This document shows, in pieces, positions 57,101 through 59,703 of a stretch of 64,000 nt of DNA (its first letter is position 1; the number at the start of each line of letters is the position of its first letter). The position numbers and the translations under genes are program-made. This stretch comes from Forficula auricularia. Its lineage: Eukaryota > Arthropoda > Insecta > Dermaptera > Forficulidae. The notes below the pieces were generated by a model. It saw nothing but the letters and a program-made list of their open reading frames with translations, had not been told where the DNA came from and searched no databases. The DNA lies in the NCBI GenBank assembly GCA_024734495.1, contig JALMQS010000085.1, positions 19,953,636 through 20,017,635 of the forward strand, read 5' to 3'.

Positions 57101-59703
57101 ATAAATAAGATCAAGAAAATATCACTCCAAGTTTCAAATATTAAGATAATAATAAATTTTCAGGAACTGTATTCACCTCGAAACGCATCGAACCTACAAA
57201 ACCAGGATTCGAGAAGAAATTCTTCACCGTTTTTTCTAAACGTATCGCTGAAACAGCGCAACCAGAAGACTGTAACTCGTGCGAATGTACAGCCGATGAG
57301 CACGGTAACAGCTACATGGAATGCCTCCCATGTGAATACCCAACCTCGCCGGATGTCACTCTCGTAAGTGAACAAGTCATAGTCAACGCTGACTTATTTA
57401 AAGCTGCTAAACTTTCTTCGTGTAACACCTTTTTGAATTTTTACTACTAAAAAAATCCACCAACAAAATAATCTATATTAATCAAATAGAGTTTTTGTTA
57501 GGACCTGCCGGCAAGAAATTTGACTTAGTTACATATAAATTAATAAAGTAAAGGGAGTGTAGTTTCACAATGAATGAAATAAAACTCAAAGAGATTTATA
57601 CAGACTCAATATATTTCGGGTTATTAGTCCATCATCAGGAGTTTACAGATTAAAAACAGTTTTTAATCAGTTTTTAATCTGTAAACTCCTGATGATGGAC
57701 TAATAACCCGAAATATAAATCTCTTTGAGTTTTATTTCATTCATTGTGAAACTACACTCCCCTTACTTTATTAATTAATACCAGGGAGGTAGAGAGGGAA
57801 GGCTAGCTCGAGAAAGTGTCTCCACCTGACGTCACCAGCCACCATCTTGCAATTGGAAAGAATAGAGAATGCCCATAAGAGCAATGCTAATATTTATATA
57901 GTTTAAACTATATATCTTTAAATAAAAAGGTTCTTAAATAGAACATATATATAAATAAATATTCAAAAATGTTATTTCTTAGATCTGCAATGAATTTAAA
58001 TAGCTACTTTCAGTAAAAATTTGATAAAACAAAAGAGCGCACTCGTACCCATTATTAGGTAGATTTCGAAGAATATATGTGTATGTATGTATCCCAATTT
58101 TGTATGTGCGCTGCAGGCCGCAACATTCAACCGATTACAATAAAATTTGGCTCTAAATTCAGTCTTGATGTAAACAAGAACGGAGTAGTTTTTGGTGACT
58201 TCAGCCCCAAAGGGTTGCAAATGGTGGGTGATTGAAATCTTAAAAAATTCATGACAACGTTAATATGCCTGATACCAATTTGGTTGCAGATACCTAATAT
58301 TCTGATAATTAACCTCTACAACTTTTGTCTGAAATTTTTTTTATAGGAACAGTCTAAAAGGGGGCAGAACAATAGGGTTCGAAATCTAATCTAAACTAAA
58401 GGGAGGGTTCCTTCGTAAAAGATTAAATATTTTTTTATTAAATACTAAATATAAGGGAGGAAATAGGTGTATGGTAAAGTTATATGGATGAGCAAATCAA
58501 TTTTTATTTATTTATTAAACCAATGTTTTTTACACAATTCAAAGATTAGGAATTAATAAAGTTATAAAACAAATAAAAATTTTTAATATATATTATAAAA
58601 ATACCAAAAATATAGTTTTTTAAATCAGGTACAATTGTAAGAAAAAGCGAAAAACAATTAAACACATGAATGGGTTATTCAACAATTTTTAAATACATAT
58701 TATAAAAATAACTAAAATATAGTTTTTAAATCAGGTACAATTGTAAGAAAATTTTGACGAATTAATATTTGGAACACGAGAAATAGAATAAATACCCGTA
58801 AAGTGCGTCAATTAAACTAACTCTAGTGTCAAAAAACTTGAAACTAGTTTATTGTTTTAAAGGAAAATTAAAATATATACAGTCTAATCTAAAACATAAA
58901 CAATTTTAATAAAAAACAAAAAATATATGAAGAAAATCAAACTTGTTTTTTATCACTGTTAATAATAAAAATAATTGTCTTAAAGATGGATACTATTAAC
59001 ATACGTTCAGATGGGAAGAGAAGCTTTTGTACCAATCGCAAGATGGCGGCTGGAGGGGAAATACCTGTCCTGAATGGAGACACCCCCACTCTTGCTTTTC
59101 TAGCCTAGCTGTTCCTCCTTAGCTCCTTGATTAATACCATGTTTCACCTAAAACCCACACCACTTTCCCTAAGTAAAATAGTTACATATAGATGGCAGTG
59201 GTACCGTTGAATCTTTAGCCAAGAAGAATGGCCCATTTTTTAATCATTTTCAAATCATTTCAAAATTTTCTTTGTTAATGCGAACCACCCAAAAAAAGGG
59301 AGGTGGTCAAAAAATCAAAACTAGGCCCTTGGACTAAAATTAAATAAATTTTGTATATGTACATAATCTGTGGGCCCCAGAAGACTAAAAATTCCCAAAC
59401 TAACCACCCGAAATGGAGAGAGGGAGGTCAAAAAATTTAAATCTTGGTCCTTGGGCAAACTCATCCAAAAAAGTATCCATCTATTTAGTCAATTTCTCAA
59501 GGCTGATACATCCTAAGAATTTTTTATTATAAACAATTAATCGTTAAAAACTAATTGAAATATGGTATATATTTCTCTTTCTCATTCGCGTTCTCTTCTC
59601 ATTGTTACATAATCAAATAATTTAATTTGCGATAACGTTTCAGGATGGCGATGAAGATATATCGGATGAAAATATCTTAAGGGACCTGATGTCCATGGAC
59701 TAA
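9041..59703 (+). CDS. Apolipophorin II/I-type large lipid transfer protein, 26 spliced exons, 4,214 aa
   Basis: Secreted scaffold of a circulating lipoprotein that binds neutral lipid and phospholipid. Joined exons: 9041-9134, 19254-19298, 24372-24535, 27583-27849, 29984-30136, 30219-30563, 30630-30751, 33369-33726, 35076-35206, 35270-35610, 35700-35809, 36957-37151, 37218-37534, 37626-37808, 37880-45736, 45794-45905, 49272-49617, 49696-49845, 49922-50172, 51929-52068, 53610-53941, 55262-55383, 56637-56748, 56820-56957, 57164-57363, 59644-59703. All phases agree and the total is 12,645 nt. Domains: signal peptide 1-31; vitellogenin/lipoprotein N-terminal domain about 45-710; open beta-sheet region about 711-1100; long beta-rich body and amphipathic helices to about 3560; vWD 3599-3847; vWA-like about 3894-4128; Cys-rich segment and acidic tail. 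Insect apolipophorins are about 3,300-3,400 aa, so this one is longer, mostly within exon 15. Family assignment rests on recalled motifs such as FSPDSYFPRSAMINLTVDIF. A crustacean discoidal-lipoprotein type is an alternative within the same family. Exon borders were set by eye without transcript data. Confidence 0.9.
10540..10870. repeat. Dispersed repeat, family at 8129 and 48790
   Basis: Ends with GTGAAAGTCTTGTGGTGCCC then ACACAAGTTGATTTTT, matching AAAAGTCGTGTGGTTTCCAC and ACCAGTTGATTATTTA at 49040-49080. The start matches 8229 onward. An open frame at 10606-10851 (minus) is not protein-like. Confidence 0.65.
11561..12031. mobile_element. Non-autonomous hAT MITE
   Basis: 471 bp with inverted ends CATTGGAGGCGCCAGG and GGCGCCACCACTG, each followed inward by GGTTGGGCGA-type sequence. 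Flanked by 8-bp duplications GTCTAAAA (11553) and GTCTACAA (12032), 7 of 8 identical. No transposase. Confidence 0.75.
12573..13796. mobile_element. Non-autonomous hAT element with perfect 8-bp TSD
   Basis: 1,224 bp. Left end CAGGGCTGTCCAAACCGTCG and right end reading GTACGCCCCTG. Target duplication GTATAGTC is identical at 12565-12572 and 13797-13804. A second partial copy of the left end begins near 13142 (GGCTGTCCAACCCGTGGCCC), followed by the same AAAACATTGAGATTTATATG, so the left part is internally duplicated. Confidence 0.85.
14767..14992. mobile_element. Foldback element, CTATAG hammerhead family
   Basis: Palindrome with ends ATTGAAGGAGACAATAAAAG and its complement. Arms carry GAGACTATAGTTTCGAGAGC (left) and its complement (right). 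The left-arm core on the minus strand reads CUGAUAA instead of CUGANGA, so it is decayed. The right arm has lost its core. Confidence 0.75.
15039..15246. mobile_element. Foldback element, GATCGAAACGTCG family
   Basis: Arms share TTATTGAACACGAACAAATA and GACGTTTCGATCGACTT with its complement. The stem-loop with GAAACGTC resembles the hammerhead 3' half, but the 5' core reads CTTGAGAA, so it is degenerate or a different motif. A one-armed relative lies at 27475-27510. Confidence 0.7.
15339..15470. repeat. Short palindrome
   Basis: Arms share AAAACTTGAGCAAGATGCGA then GGTAGGTTTCAC and its complement, around a spacer of about 50 bp. No hammerhead core. Confidence 0.65.
15480..15752. mobile_element. 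Foldback element, GGAGA hammerhead family, copy 1
   Basis: Ends GTAGGTTGTAATGA and TCATTATAACCTAC... inverted. Arms share TTTATTCAAATTCCGA. Right arm at 15666-15699 has the intact-looking core CTGAAGA, A, stem GGAGA/TCTCC, GAAACGTC. Left arm has mutated core and GAAACTTC. Confidence 0.78.
15666..15699 (+). ncRNA. Hammerhead-ribozyme-like motif
   Basis: CTGAAGA (seventh core position is free, so this fits CUGANGA), one extra A, 5-bp stem II GGAGA/TCTCC, GAAA, CGTC. Stem I pairing with the flanks is CC/GG plus interrupted pairs. One of the better-preserved copies in the window. Confidence 0.55.
16425..17413. mobile_element. Foldback element with nested insertion
   Basis: Left arm begins TATAAGGTGGGGCATAAAAA, right arm ends with a complement (TTCATGCTACACCTTGTATTT-like). 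Inner arms repeat GAAAATTCTAGCCCTTTCGA and AACCACCCAAAATAGGGAGG. The left arm is interrupted at 16534-16815 by another foldback, so this element is the older. Confidence 0.75.
16534..16815. mobile_element. Foldback element, GGAGA hammerhead family, copy 2
   Basis: Near copy of 15480-15752, sharing GGTTATAATGAAAGGCAGTC and ATTCAAATTCCGACGTTTCG. Its plus-strand core has AAAA where GAAA is needed, so it would be inactive. Inserted into the left arm of the larger foldback. Confidence 0.78.
17767..18265. mobile_element. pogo/Tigger-type MITE
   Basis: About 500 bp flanked by TA. Left end GAATCCCGATGTGTCGTATC and right end complement CAGCGAAAACCCGATACTTC share the CCCGAT...TCGTATC core. Internal repeats of ATATCG-type words. 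No transposase. Confidence 0.6.
19254..19298 (+). CDS. Exon 2: mature N-terminus with paired cysteines
   Basis: A 45-nt micro-exon between TTTCTTTCAG and AAG|GTCTTA. It encodes NPLKNPSICGRPTCQ, a Cys-rich start like that of mature apolipophorins. Both ends are phase 1. The frame match to exons 1 and 3 and the strong acceptor support it. Confidence 0.75.
19799..20026. mobile_element. MITE (GAGGGGTGAACCGCG family) with internal minisatellite
   Basis: Ends CCGAGGGGTGAACCGCG and CGTGGATCACCCCTCGG are inverted. The interior (about 19845-19985) is a run of about seven 20-bp units of TTCCAAATATTTCCAAGTAC. Same terminal family as 45965 and 61633. Confidence 0.8.
20041..20489. mobile_element. Foldback element, about 190-bp arms
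   Basis: Left arm CACTTCTATGAAAAA..., GTAGTGAAATCTAG, TCTAGATTTATGGATTCT; right arm carries the complements. Short loop around 20235-20310. No coding. Confidence 0.75.
21516..22711 (-). mobile_element. mariner element, defective
   Basis: About 1.2 kb flanked by TA. Inverted ends AAGGGTCCGCCA and TGGCGGACCCTA. The minus strand carries a mariner transposase in at least two or three frames, so it is not functional as it stands. Confidence 0.85.
21640..22598 (-). pseudogene. mariner transposase pseudogene
   Basis: N-terminal part 22305-22598 reads MVVYTLEQLWEILRHYFENH, then GNVAECVRKLSTDFGRREAP, a helix-turn-helix like start known from mariner elements. A second frame, 22092-22286, reads MRRILHKYLGMTPYKVQLVQ. 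The catalytic C-terminal portion continues toward 21640 with further breaks (WCGF, DGATCH-type words are recognisable only as fragments). At least one frameshift lies near 22290. Confidence 0.8.
22791..23388 (+). mobile_element. Second mariner element, internally deleted
   Basis: About 600 bp flanked by TA, with 30-bp inverted ends: CGAGGTGCATTCAAATATAA and, on the right, the complement CGAGGGTAATTTAAATATAA, both running into ACGAGCCT. Plus-strand remnants: MSQREFPLSVAQRIIIKF near 22916 and VMSTVFWDSQGGLLLDFLHD near 23126, the latter a mariner catalytic-region segment. Full-length relatives are about 1.3 kb, so roughly half is missing. Confidence 0.8.
23690..23840 (-). pseudogene. Penelope-like element C-terminal fragment
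   Basis: Minus strand resembles the end of the frame at 52480-52600: TAAAATTTCGATCATTTC and TATAAATATTTACGAAAAT have clear counterparts there and at 32120-32240. Highly decayed. Confidence 0.4.
23908..24116 (+). mobile_element. tRNA-derived SINE with perfect 14-bp TSD
   Basis: 209 bp starting GGGAGTCCGAGCTGGCTAAG. Internal polymerase III boxes: A box near GCTGGCTAAGGCGC and B box GGTTCGAGTCT. The tRNA-like head has a long variable arm (Leu/Ser type). Tail of AATAAATAAATAAA then poly-A. AATGCTGCTTCTTG is repeated exactly at 23894-23907 and 24117-24130, the mark of a recent L1-type target-primed insertion. Confidence 0.9.
24372..24535 (+). CDS. Exon 3: start of the lipoprotein N-terminal domain
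   Basis: Acceptor CTGTTTCAG. Translation runs VEGSKFNYSTDYSYDYLYSV through LEFLTPCEGEIS, the first beta-strands of the vitellogenin/lipoprotein N-terminal domain, with the conserved CE pair. The 3' edge is set by protein continuity with exon 4 (IS then LSDIFL) and matching phase 0. The bases after the edge are CTAAGC rather than a GT donor (see findings). Confidence 0.75.
25540..25957. mobile_element. pogo/Tigger-type MITE
   Basis: 418 bp flanked by TA. Left end CAGTGAAACCCCTCAAATCC and right end complement CAGTGAAACCCTTCCAATCC, both followed by GAAC. Such ends are typical of Tigger/pogo elements. No transposase. Confidence 0.8.
27153..27418. mobile_element. Foldback element, CTATAG hammerhead family
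   Basis: Ends TTATAAATTAAAGGAGAC and complement. Arms share AGTCTATAGTTTCGAGGGC. Right arm (27331-27365) has CTGATGA and CGAAACTATAG but then AC instead of TC at the cleavage triplet. Close relative of 14767-14992. Confidence 0.75.
27583..27849 (+). CDS. Exon 4: lipoprotein N-terminal domain
   Basis: 89 codons, phase 0 at both ends, acceptor TTATTTCTAG and donor GTAAGA. It encodes LSDIFLTEKGP through DVDYSGYD, including the segment ITEICPHPDDPSWVLNFKRG. This matches the family pattern in which a Cys-containing strand precedes a W.LN.KRG.LS.FQ helix-strand unit. Confidence 0.85.
28183..28711. repeat. Two 85-bp direct repeats around a 360-bp unique core
   Basis: 28183-28268 and 28627-28711 are almost identical (TTTCAAATAAGCGCG, then AATTCTCATTGATATATC). 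Each contains a small palindrome TCTCATTGATATAT...AATGAGA. The core has an inverted pair GACTCTGCAGACTCC/GGAGTCTCGCG-like and no ORF. It may be a terminal-direct-repeat element. Confidence 0.6.
28808..28852 (-). ncRNA. Hammerhead-ribozyme-like motif, left flank
   Basis: Minus strand: CUGAAGA, extra U, stem-loop GGACGCGUAGGGC (imperfect), GAAA, an AU-rich stem III, then GUC. Weak stem II pairing suggests decay. Confidence 0.45.
29032..29500 (+). pseudogene. Penelope-like GIY-YIG endonuclease fragment
   Basis: Open frame gives KLPFISERNTNLVGNIFRKK, then DVYNLTCEDCGAFYIGQTGR, the GIY-YIG core (Y-I-G with the Q-T-G-R that follows) of Penelope-like retroelements. The upstream reverse transcriptase is missing. 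Beyond 29300 the frame is disturbed, and a downstream tail in another frame reads LDSLESAEIKISITNNK. Confidence 0.75.
29728..29772 (+). ncRNA. Hammerhead-ribozyme-like motif, right flank
   Basis: CTGAAGA, extra T, perfect 5-bp stem GGGCT-CGT-AGCCC, GAAA, then TATATATATACTC. The cleavage triplet reads CTC rather than GTC, so this arm may be inactive. Confidence 0.45.
29984..30136 (+). CDS. Exon 5: lipoprotein N-terminal domain
   Basis: 51 codons, phase 0 to 0, acceptor TTAATTAG and donor GTAAGT. Begins VDVNGECLTKYQL, the conserved D[VI].G.C motif that follows the FQ helix in apolipophorins and vitellogenins. The Cys is probably disulfide-bonded (family knowledge). Confidence 0.85.
30219..30563 (+). 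CDS. Exon 6: lipoprotein N-terminal domain
   Basis: 115 codons, phase 0 to 0, acceptor ATTCTAG and donor GTAAGG. Contains the strand pattern SECEFIV..RIYSKIVCNEQHIFDPFS, typical of the region before the helical domain. Ends in the first helix (GELKTARELIKHMCKYNS). A Glu/Lys/Ser/Thr-rich loop lies near the middle. Confidence 0.85.
30630..30751 (+). CDS. Exon 7: helical part of the N-terminal domain
   Basis: Acceptor ATTCACAG, donor AAG|GTATGA, ends in phase 2. Encodes DDVAIEFPDVFTKFIHIARH and onward to AETICPTGR, the start of the alpha-helical superhelix that wraps the lipid cavity in this family. Confidence 0.8.
30940..31055 (-). pseudogene. LINE ORF2 C-terminal fragment, copy 1
   Basis: Minus strand reads FWNSFPLSVFPAIYNLQSFK then TRIYRYI, matching the copy at 32814 and the RDWNSLP...F...L..FK..I..YL end of jockey/CR1-type reverse transcriptase proteins. 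Confidence 0.6.
31100..31345 (-). repeat. Dispersed repeat, inverted copy
   Basis: On the minus strand AGGGTATGGTTAAGTATTGT then AATCGTGCATGAAAAAAGTG matches 60475-60520, and GAGCGAAGCCATGGC matches 60583-60597. Confidence 0.65.
31599..32000. mobile_element. Foldback element, 160-bp arms
   Basis: Arms hold AAAAACCGACTTCAAAAAAT and its complement, and TTAGTTACAACTAAACGACG with complement. Loop about 31766-31840. A second inner pair ACTTTTTGAAGTCGGTACC / GGCACCAACTTCAAAAAG is present. No ORF. Confidence 0.8.
32090..32270 (-). pseudogene. Penelope-like element C-terminal fragment
   Basis: Minus strand gives LEIIEILNNKN-like codons then RSDMDCFSDVYKKILEKNNF, nearly identical to 52480-52573 on the plus strand. 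Its 3' flank (CACCAGGACAATATG-like) also matches. Confidence 0.65.
32500..32730 (+). repeat. Penelope-like 3' end with hairpin
   Basis: TCACCAAGACAATATGTACA then ATTGTCT, and TTTACCATTGAAAAAGGGAG then AAATTCTTCCGAAACGTTTA, match 52610-52735. The ATTGAAAAAGGG...TTCTTCCGAAACG segment has the layout of the hammerhead-like hairpin but lacks a CUGANGA core. Confidence 0.6.
32814..33060 (-). pseudogene. LINE ORF2 C-terminal fragment, copy 2
   Basis: Minus strand: HKPIFTRNMRFSNAQHPFPV then KLDKNRTSAFGNSFIPMTSR and DWNSLPATVFPATYNLQLFK, ending TRIHRYLQPLSSP. This is the typical C-terminal tail of non-LTR retrotransposon polymerase proteins. Only the last about 80 residues remain, consistent with a 5'-truncated copy. 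Confidence 0.75.
33369..33726 (+). CDS. Exon 8: helical domain (DALP motif)
   Basis: Acceptor TTTTGCAG, donor GTGAGT, phase 2 in and 0 out. Starts RRHILDALPYLRSNAAINLM, the strongly conserved DALP segment of apolipophorin and vitellogenin helical domains. It continues through alternating helices with the expected cysteines (TFCKFASNCQDEP). Confidence 0.9.
33727..35075 (+). other. Intron 8 (1.3 kb)
   Basis: Donor GTGAGT. AT-rich. 34370-34440 carries another CATTGAAAAGGAGAGAAT...CTCGAAACGTTTG hairpin related to 32655 and 52678. Nothing else recognised. Confidence 0.5.
35076..35206 (+). CDS. Exon 9: helical domain
   Basis: Acceptor TTTTTTTAG after a long pyrimidine tract, donor AGG|GTATTC, phase 0 in and 2 out. 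Encodes IIIGLKSIGNMGILTDSVSE and onward to RIGAIEAHR, the conserved K.IGN.G repeat helix of the family. Confidence 0.85.
35270..35610 (+). CDS. Exon 10: end of the helical domain
   Basis: Follows a 63-nt intron. Phase 2 in, 1 out, donor ACAG|GTACGA. Encodes RRSNCLENRDFFLKNFQNYT through FEGSIYFDEYNT. The stretch EIRIASYLEVMRCP and the ...VGSFVWTHL motif are the conserved last helices before the beta-sheet. Confidence 0.9.
35700..35809 (+). CDS. Exon 11: hinge into the open beta-sheet
   Basis: 37 codons, phase 1 to 0, acceptor TTTACAG and donor GTAGCA. Encodes GGNYDANLIFSPDSYFPRSA then MINLTVDIFGESINIFE, one of the most conserved stretches of apolipophorins and the firmest single piece of evidence for the family call. 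Confidence 0.92.
35810..36956 (+). other. Intron 11 (1.1 kb)
   Basis: Contains a 33-bp-TIR MITE and, at 36280-36470, a copy of the CAAACTCAACCAAATTTTGT / GGTCAAAAATG dispersed repeat ending CAAGTGGATGACCACATCAG. Confidence 0.6.
35859..36106. mobile_element. MITE with about 33-bp inverted ends
   Basis: Left end ATTGAATCGGTCATTTCAAA then AACCACCTAAGTCA; right end is the complement with one or two mismatches. 248 bp, non-coding, superfamily not assigned. Confidence 0.8.
36957..37151 (+). CDS. Exon 12: linker region where insect precursors are cleaved
   Basis: 65 codons, phase 0 to 0, acceptor TTACTAG and donor AAG|GTATAT. Encodes ITSRMEGFEHYLESMFGSKG and a Lys-rich helix, then LRMPRSIADNE. Insect apolipophorin precursors are cut by furin near residue 720. 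The only basic candidate here is RMPR at about 747-750, a weak R-x-x-R site. Confidence 0.85.
37218..37534 (+). CDS. Exon 13: open beta-sheet region
   Basis: Phase 0 in, 2 out, donor AG|GTAACA. Begins FSLAMKIFGNDLKYNSF and contains TSYVMPTQSGFPISLSAHGT then AAVNLKMSG, matching the family pattern of a P....GFPL..S..GTA core. A second AG at 37226-37227 could act as acceptor, but the family alignment favours 37218. Confidence 0.9.
37626..37808 (+). CDS. Exon 14: open beta-sheet region
   Basis: Phase 2 at both ends, donor GA|GTATGT. Encodes VAIDVVGTMSLDAYHAATGI then KLKTNLFSSAAIEGKAKLRG and a final FSLPNDKTEIIRAE, the segment that precedes the SELIV strand in exon 15. Confidence 0.9.
37880..45736 (+). 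CDS. Exon 15: 7.86-kb exon, lipid-binding beta body and amphipathic helices
   Basis: One uninterrupted exon of about 2,619 codons, phase 2 at both ends (acceptor ACTTTTAG, donor CAG|GTTCGT). It opens with SELIVMHGEVEEFQEG, then a conserved Cys pair (SLCSWDVLDKTLGLKLCADF) and NKADPTAKIYLLEYKW. The bulk is alternating beta-strand sequence typical of apolipophorin and apoB lipid-binding sheets, with many potential N-glycosylation sites. An acidic run (EEPEEIEEEDEDFEEDVE) lies near 40855-40915, about residue 1935. The last 300 residues are amphipathic helices (LFWEIVKERYFTYVPFAKEL and similar). AT-ending codons dominate, more than in exons 3-8. Most of the extra length over insect homologues lies here. 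Confidence 0.93.
45794..45905 (+). CDS. Exon 16: junction to the vWD domain, with RYRR site
   Basis: Follows a 57-nt intron. Phase 2 in, 0 out, donor GAG|GTAAGT. The junction codon completes R-Y-R-R (residues 3561-3564), a furin-type R-x-R-R sequence, followed by AKTKFVFDPVNGNIELEQKL and PMSYHAFNETPRFE. The FDP.NG.I.LE.KLPMS.HAFNETP segment is conserved in apolipophorins. Confidence 0.9.
46088..48502 (+). mobile_element. hAT transposon with perfect 8-bp TSD
   Basis: 2,415 bp. Inverted ends CAGGGATGAGCAACC and GGTTGCTCACCCCTG, with GCGGCCCGC-rich subterminal DNA. ATGTACAC is repeated exactly at 46080-46087 and 48503-48510. Confidence 0.92.
46718..48207 (+). pseudogene. hAT transposase (GTF2IRD2/ZBED5-like), broken
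   Basis: 46718-46912: BED-type zinc finger, CLLCSETVSSLKEYNIKRHY followed by DTKH (C-x2-C...H-x4-H). 46896-47603: catalytic region with SLALDESCDISDTAQLAIFL, ISTDGAPAM and VNHCIIHQESLCAK. An in-frame stop at 47601-47603 follows ITQHLGDLDV, and the frame resumes at 47604-48089 (LQGKGQFIHNLYEKI). A shift near 48035 leads to CEQLFSTMKLIKN and RLSDARLESCIRVATSSIPA, ending at 48207. The segment between the zinc finger and the catalytic part is far shorter than usual, so an internal deletion is likely. Confidence 0.85.
48790..49075. repeat. Dispersed repeat, family at 8129 and 10540
   Basis: GATTGGAATCAAGGGAGG, then AAAATCAAAACACCGGAAGT, and ends AAAAGTCGTGTGGTTTCCAC, paralleling 10550-10860. Confidence 0.6.
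49272..49617 (+). CDS. Exon 17: first half of the von Willebrand D domain
   Basis: Acceptor TTTCCAAG, donor CAA|GTATCT, phase 0 in, 1 out. Contains YALIAGPQNLMTFDKKFYEY then AGKCSYLLANDF, the standard vWD opening (a..G....TFD...Y...G.CSYLLA.D). Lies downstream of the hAT element in intron 16. Confidence 0.88.
49696..49845 (+). CDS. Exon 18: von Willebrand D domain, middle
   Basis: Phase 1 in and out, acceptor GAATTTAG, donor CTG|GTAAAC. Encodes IDSDPFKRLPYQINDTYIYQ to GFALTCNMKFDVCLFELS, the beta-strands with the internal cysteines. An upstream AG at 49687-49688 is out of phase with exon 17, which is why 49696 was chosen. Confidence 0.83.
49922..50172 (+). CDS. Exon 19: von Willebrand D domain, end
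   Basis: Acceptor GTTGTTGCAG, donor GCG|GTAAGT, phase 1 in, 0 out. Encodes GWYYGKTAGLLGSIDNEPSN then DFKTPSGQIVEVGEFAHSWS and LGPC. The motif GLLG replaces the GLCG of classical vWD domains, as is usual in apolipophorins, so the multimerisation-type Cys is absent. Confidence 0.9.
50173..51928 (+). other. Intron 19 (1.8 kb)
   Basis: AT-rich with an A run at 50392. Carries a hAT remnant (next entry). 51500-51600 has MITE-like GGGGCCCCAGTCTATTTCGC wording. Confidence 0.5.
51008..51155 (+). pseudogene. hAT transposase C-terminal remnant
   Basis: Reads MKHIKSQVRTRITDVYLENC then LLVATTSIEINFHGLSSPKQ and SQTSHF, the same tail as at 48060-48207 (MKLIKN...RLSDARLESCIRVATSSI...KQCQISH). The rest of the transposase is absent. 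Confidence 0.7.
51929..52068 (+). CDS. Exon 20: Cys-rich segment after vWD
   Basis: Acceptor AATTTCAG, donor AA|GTAGGT, phase 0 in, 2 out. Encodes IDPTPFYQMCLDSENTEFDV then VCSASVAYIKICSEDNTPLR and IPDECIK. The C..D......VC....AY...C pattern is the usual continuation (C8-like) of vWD in this family. Confidence 0.85.
52280..52735 (+). pseudogene. Penelope-like GIY-YIG C-terminal fragment and 3' end
   Basis: Upstream frame gives KPYIGQTKQYLKSRI, then (52361-52573) MKNSECTMLANHSTKLNYNP and KILDKEYNLEKRLILEMIEI, with NKNSINKRSDMDCFSNVYKK. This is the ANH...E.....KR...E...I end of Penelope-like GIY-YIG modules. The 3' flank has ACCATTGAAAAAGGGAGAAA then TTCTCCCGAAAC, a hairpin resembling the hammerhead-like motifs. 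Confidence 0.75.
52754..53258. repeat. 145-bp direct repeat around a tRNA-like segment
   Basis: 52754-52905 and 53118-53258 both read AATATTTTCTCTAAAATCTA then TGATTGGTCCTTAAAGTAAA and end GCTTAAATCTTTGCATT. Between them 53010-53115 has inverted GCATGTCAGAGAG/CTCTCTGATATGC edges and a polymerase III B-box-like GGTTCGATTCC. A related single piece is near 56325. Confidence 0.65.
53610..53941 (+). CDS. Exon 21: vWA-like domain, first part
   Basis: Acceptor CTCTTCCAG, donor ACAG|GTACAT, phase 2 in, 1 out. Encodes a Cys/Thr start, then SSDVVFLIEAKECNRNIRNR and NNRYGLVTFGGSGIFDEP, the beta-alpha pattern of a vWA (Rossmann-like) fold. The usual D-x-S-x-S metal site is replaced by EAKEC, so metal-dependent ligand binding is unlikely. 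Confidence 0.85.
53942..55261 (+). other. Intron 21 (1.3 kb)
   Basis: Contains one hAT MITE. 54840-54920 is GC-richer (TGCCCGCTAGGGTCACCCGC), possibly the end of another MITE, without a partner. Confidence 0.5.
54212..54499. mobile_element. hAT MITE
   Basis: 288 bp, ends CAGTGGTTTCCAACTAGGG and GGCTGGAAACCGCTG. Flanking GCTTAGAG and GCTTAGAA agree in 7 of 8 positions. Confidence 0.8.
55262..55383 (+). CDS. Exon 22: vWA-like domain, middle
   Basis: Phase 1 in, 0 out, acceptor TGTTTTAG, donor ACA|GTAAAT. Encodes GSGNADIFGAIRFATKLNFR then PGVSKTFLLIPCTNCDP, matching the apolipophorin pattern of A..F..RPG.SKT..L.PC..C. Confidence 0.87.
55384..56636 (+). other. Intron 22 (1.25 kb)
   Basis: 55680-55745 is a decayed one-armed relative of the 57538 foldback (AGACTCAATATATTTGAGGC). 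55925-56040 has inverted GAGAGTAGCAGAG / CTCTGCTACTCTC words. A hammerhead-like motif lies at 56118. Confidence 0.55.
56118..56157 (-). ncRNA. Hammerhead-ribozyme-like motif
   Basis: Minus strand: CUGAUGA, extra U, stem II GAAG/CUUC with internal mismatch, GAAA, C-UAUA-G, UC. Nearly the same as 3208-3250, but stem I is only about two base pairs. Confidence 0.5.
56637..56748 (+). CDS. Exon 23: vWA-like domain
   Basis: Phase 0 in, 1 out, acceptor AATTTCAG, donor TACG|GTAAGT. Encodes VDYEVLQQVLIERDITLHIL then FNDEFKLEKQRFSKLIY, with the ITLH.L strand conserved in insect apolipophorins. Confidence 0.87.
56820..56957 (+). CDS. Exon 24: vWA-like domain, end
   Basis: Follows a 71-nt intron. Phase 1 in and out, acceptor TATATAG, donor AACG|GTCAGT. 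Encodes GIDAKTAFTKKDVKVLRGG then the helix and strand ending MLGLCMPLALETN, which corresponds to the family's GVD...AYT.KDV and C..LA.E..G segments. Confidence 0.86.
57164..57363 (+). CDS. Exon 25: C-terminal Cys-rich region
   Basis: Phase 1 in, 0 out, acceptor ATTTTCAG, donor CTC|GTAAGT. Encodes GTVFTSKRIEPTKPGFEKKF then FFTVFSKRIAETAQPEDCNS and CECTADEHGNSYMECLPCEY. The C.SCEC.AD....S...C.PC pattern is the conserved tail of apolipophorins. Confidence 0.88.
57538..57777. mobile_element. Foldback element with paired hammerhead-like arms
   Basis: Ends AATTAATAAAGTAAAGGG and complement. Arms share AACTCAAAGAGATTTATA and GGGTTATTAGTCCATCATCA. Each arm carries CTGATGA...CCCGAAATAT (minus left near 57612-57647, plus right near 57687-57716). 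Stem II pairing is short (GG/CC). Confidence 0.75.
57783..59129. mobile_element. 1.35-kb TIR element with 9-bp TSD (possibly Mutator-like)
   Basis: ATTAATACC is repeated exactly at 57774-57782 and 59130-59138. Ends are long imperfect inverted repeats sharing GGCTAG, GTGTCTCCA and AGCCACCATCTTGCAATTGG (CCAATCGCAAGATGGCGGCT on the right). A 9-bp duplication with long TIRs suggests Mutator-like, but no transposase is present. Internal near-repeats of AAATCAGGTACAATTGTAAG at 58622 and 58727. Confidence 0.65.
59644..59703 (+). CDS. Exon 26: acidic C-terminus and stop
   Basis: Acceptor AACGTTTCAG, phase 0. Encodes DGDEDISDENILRDLMSMD then TAA at 59701-59703. The acidic end is short. Polyadenylation signals follow, supporting this as the terminal exon. 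Confidence 0.8.
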   Translation, partial: DGDEDISDENILRDLMSMD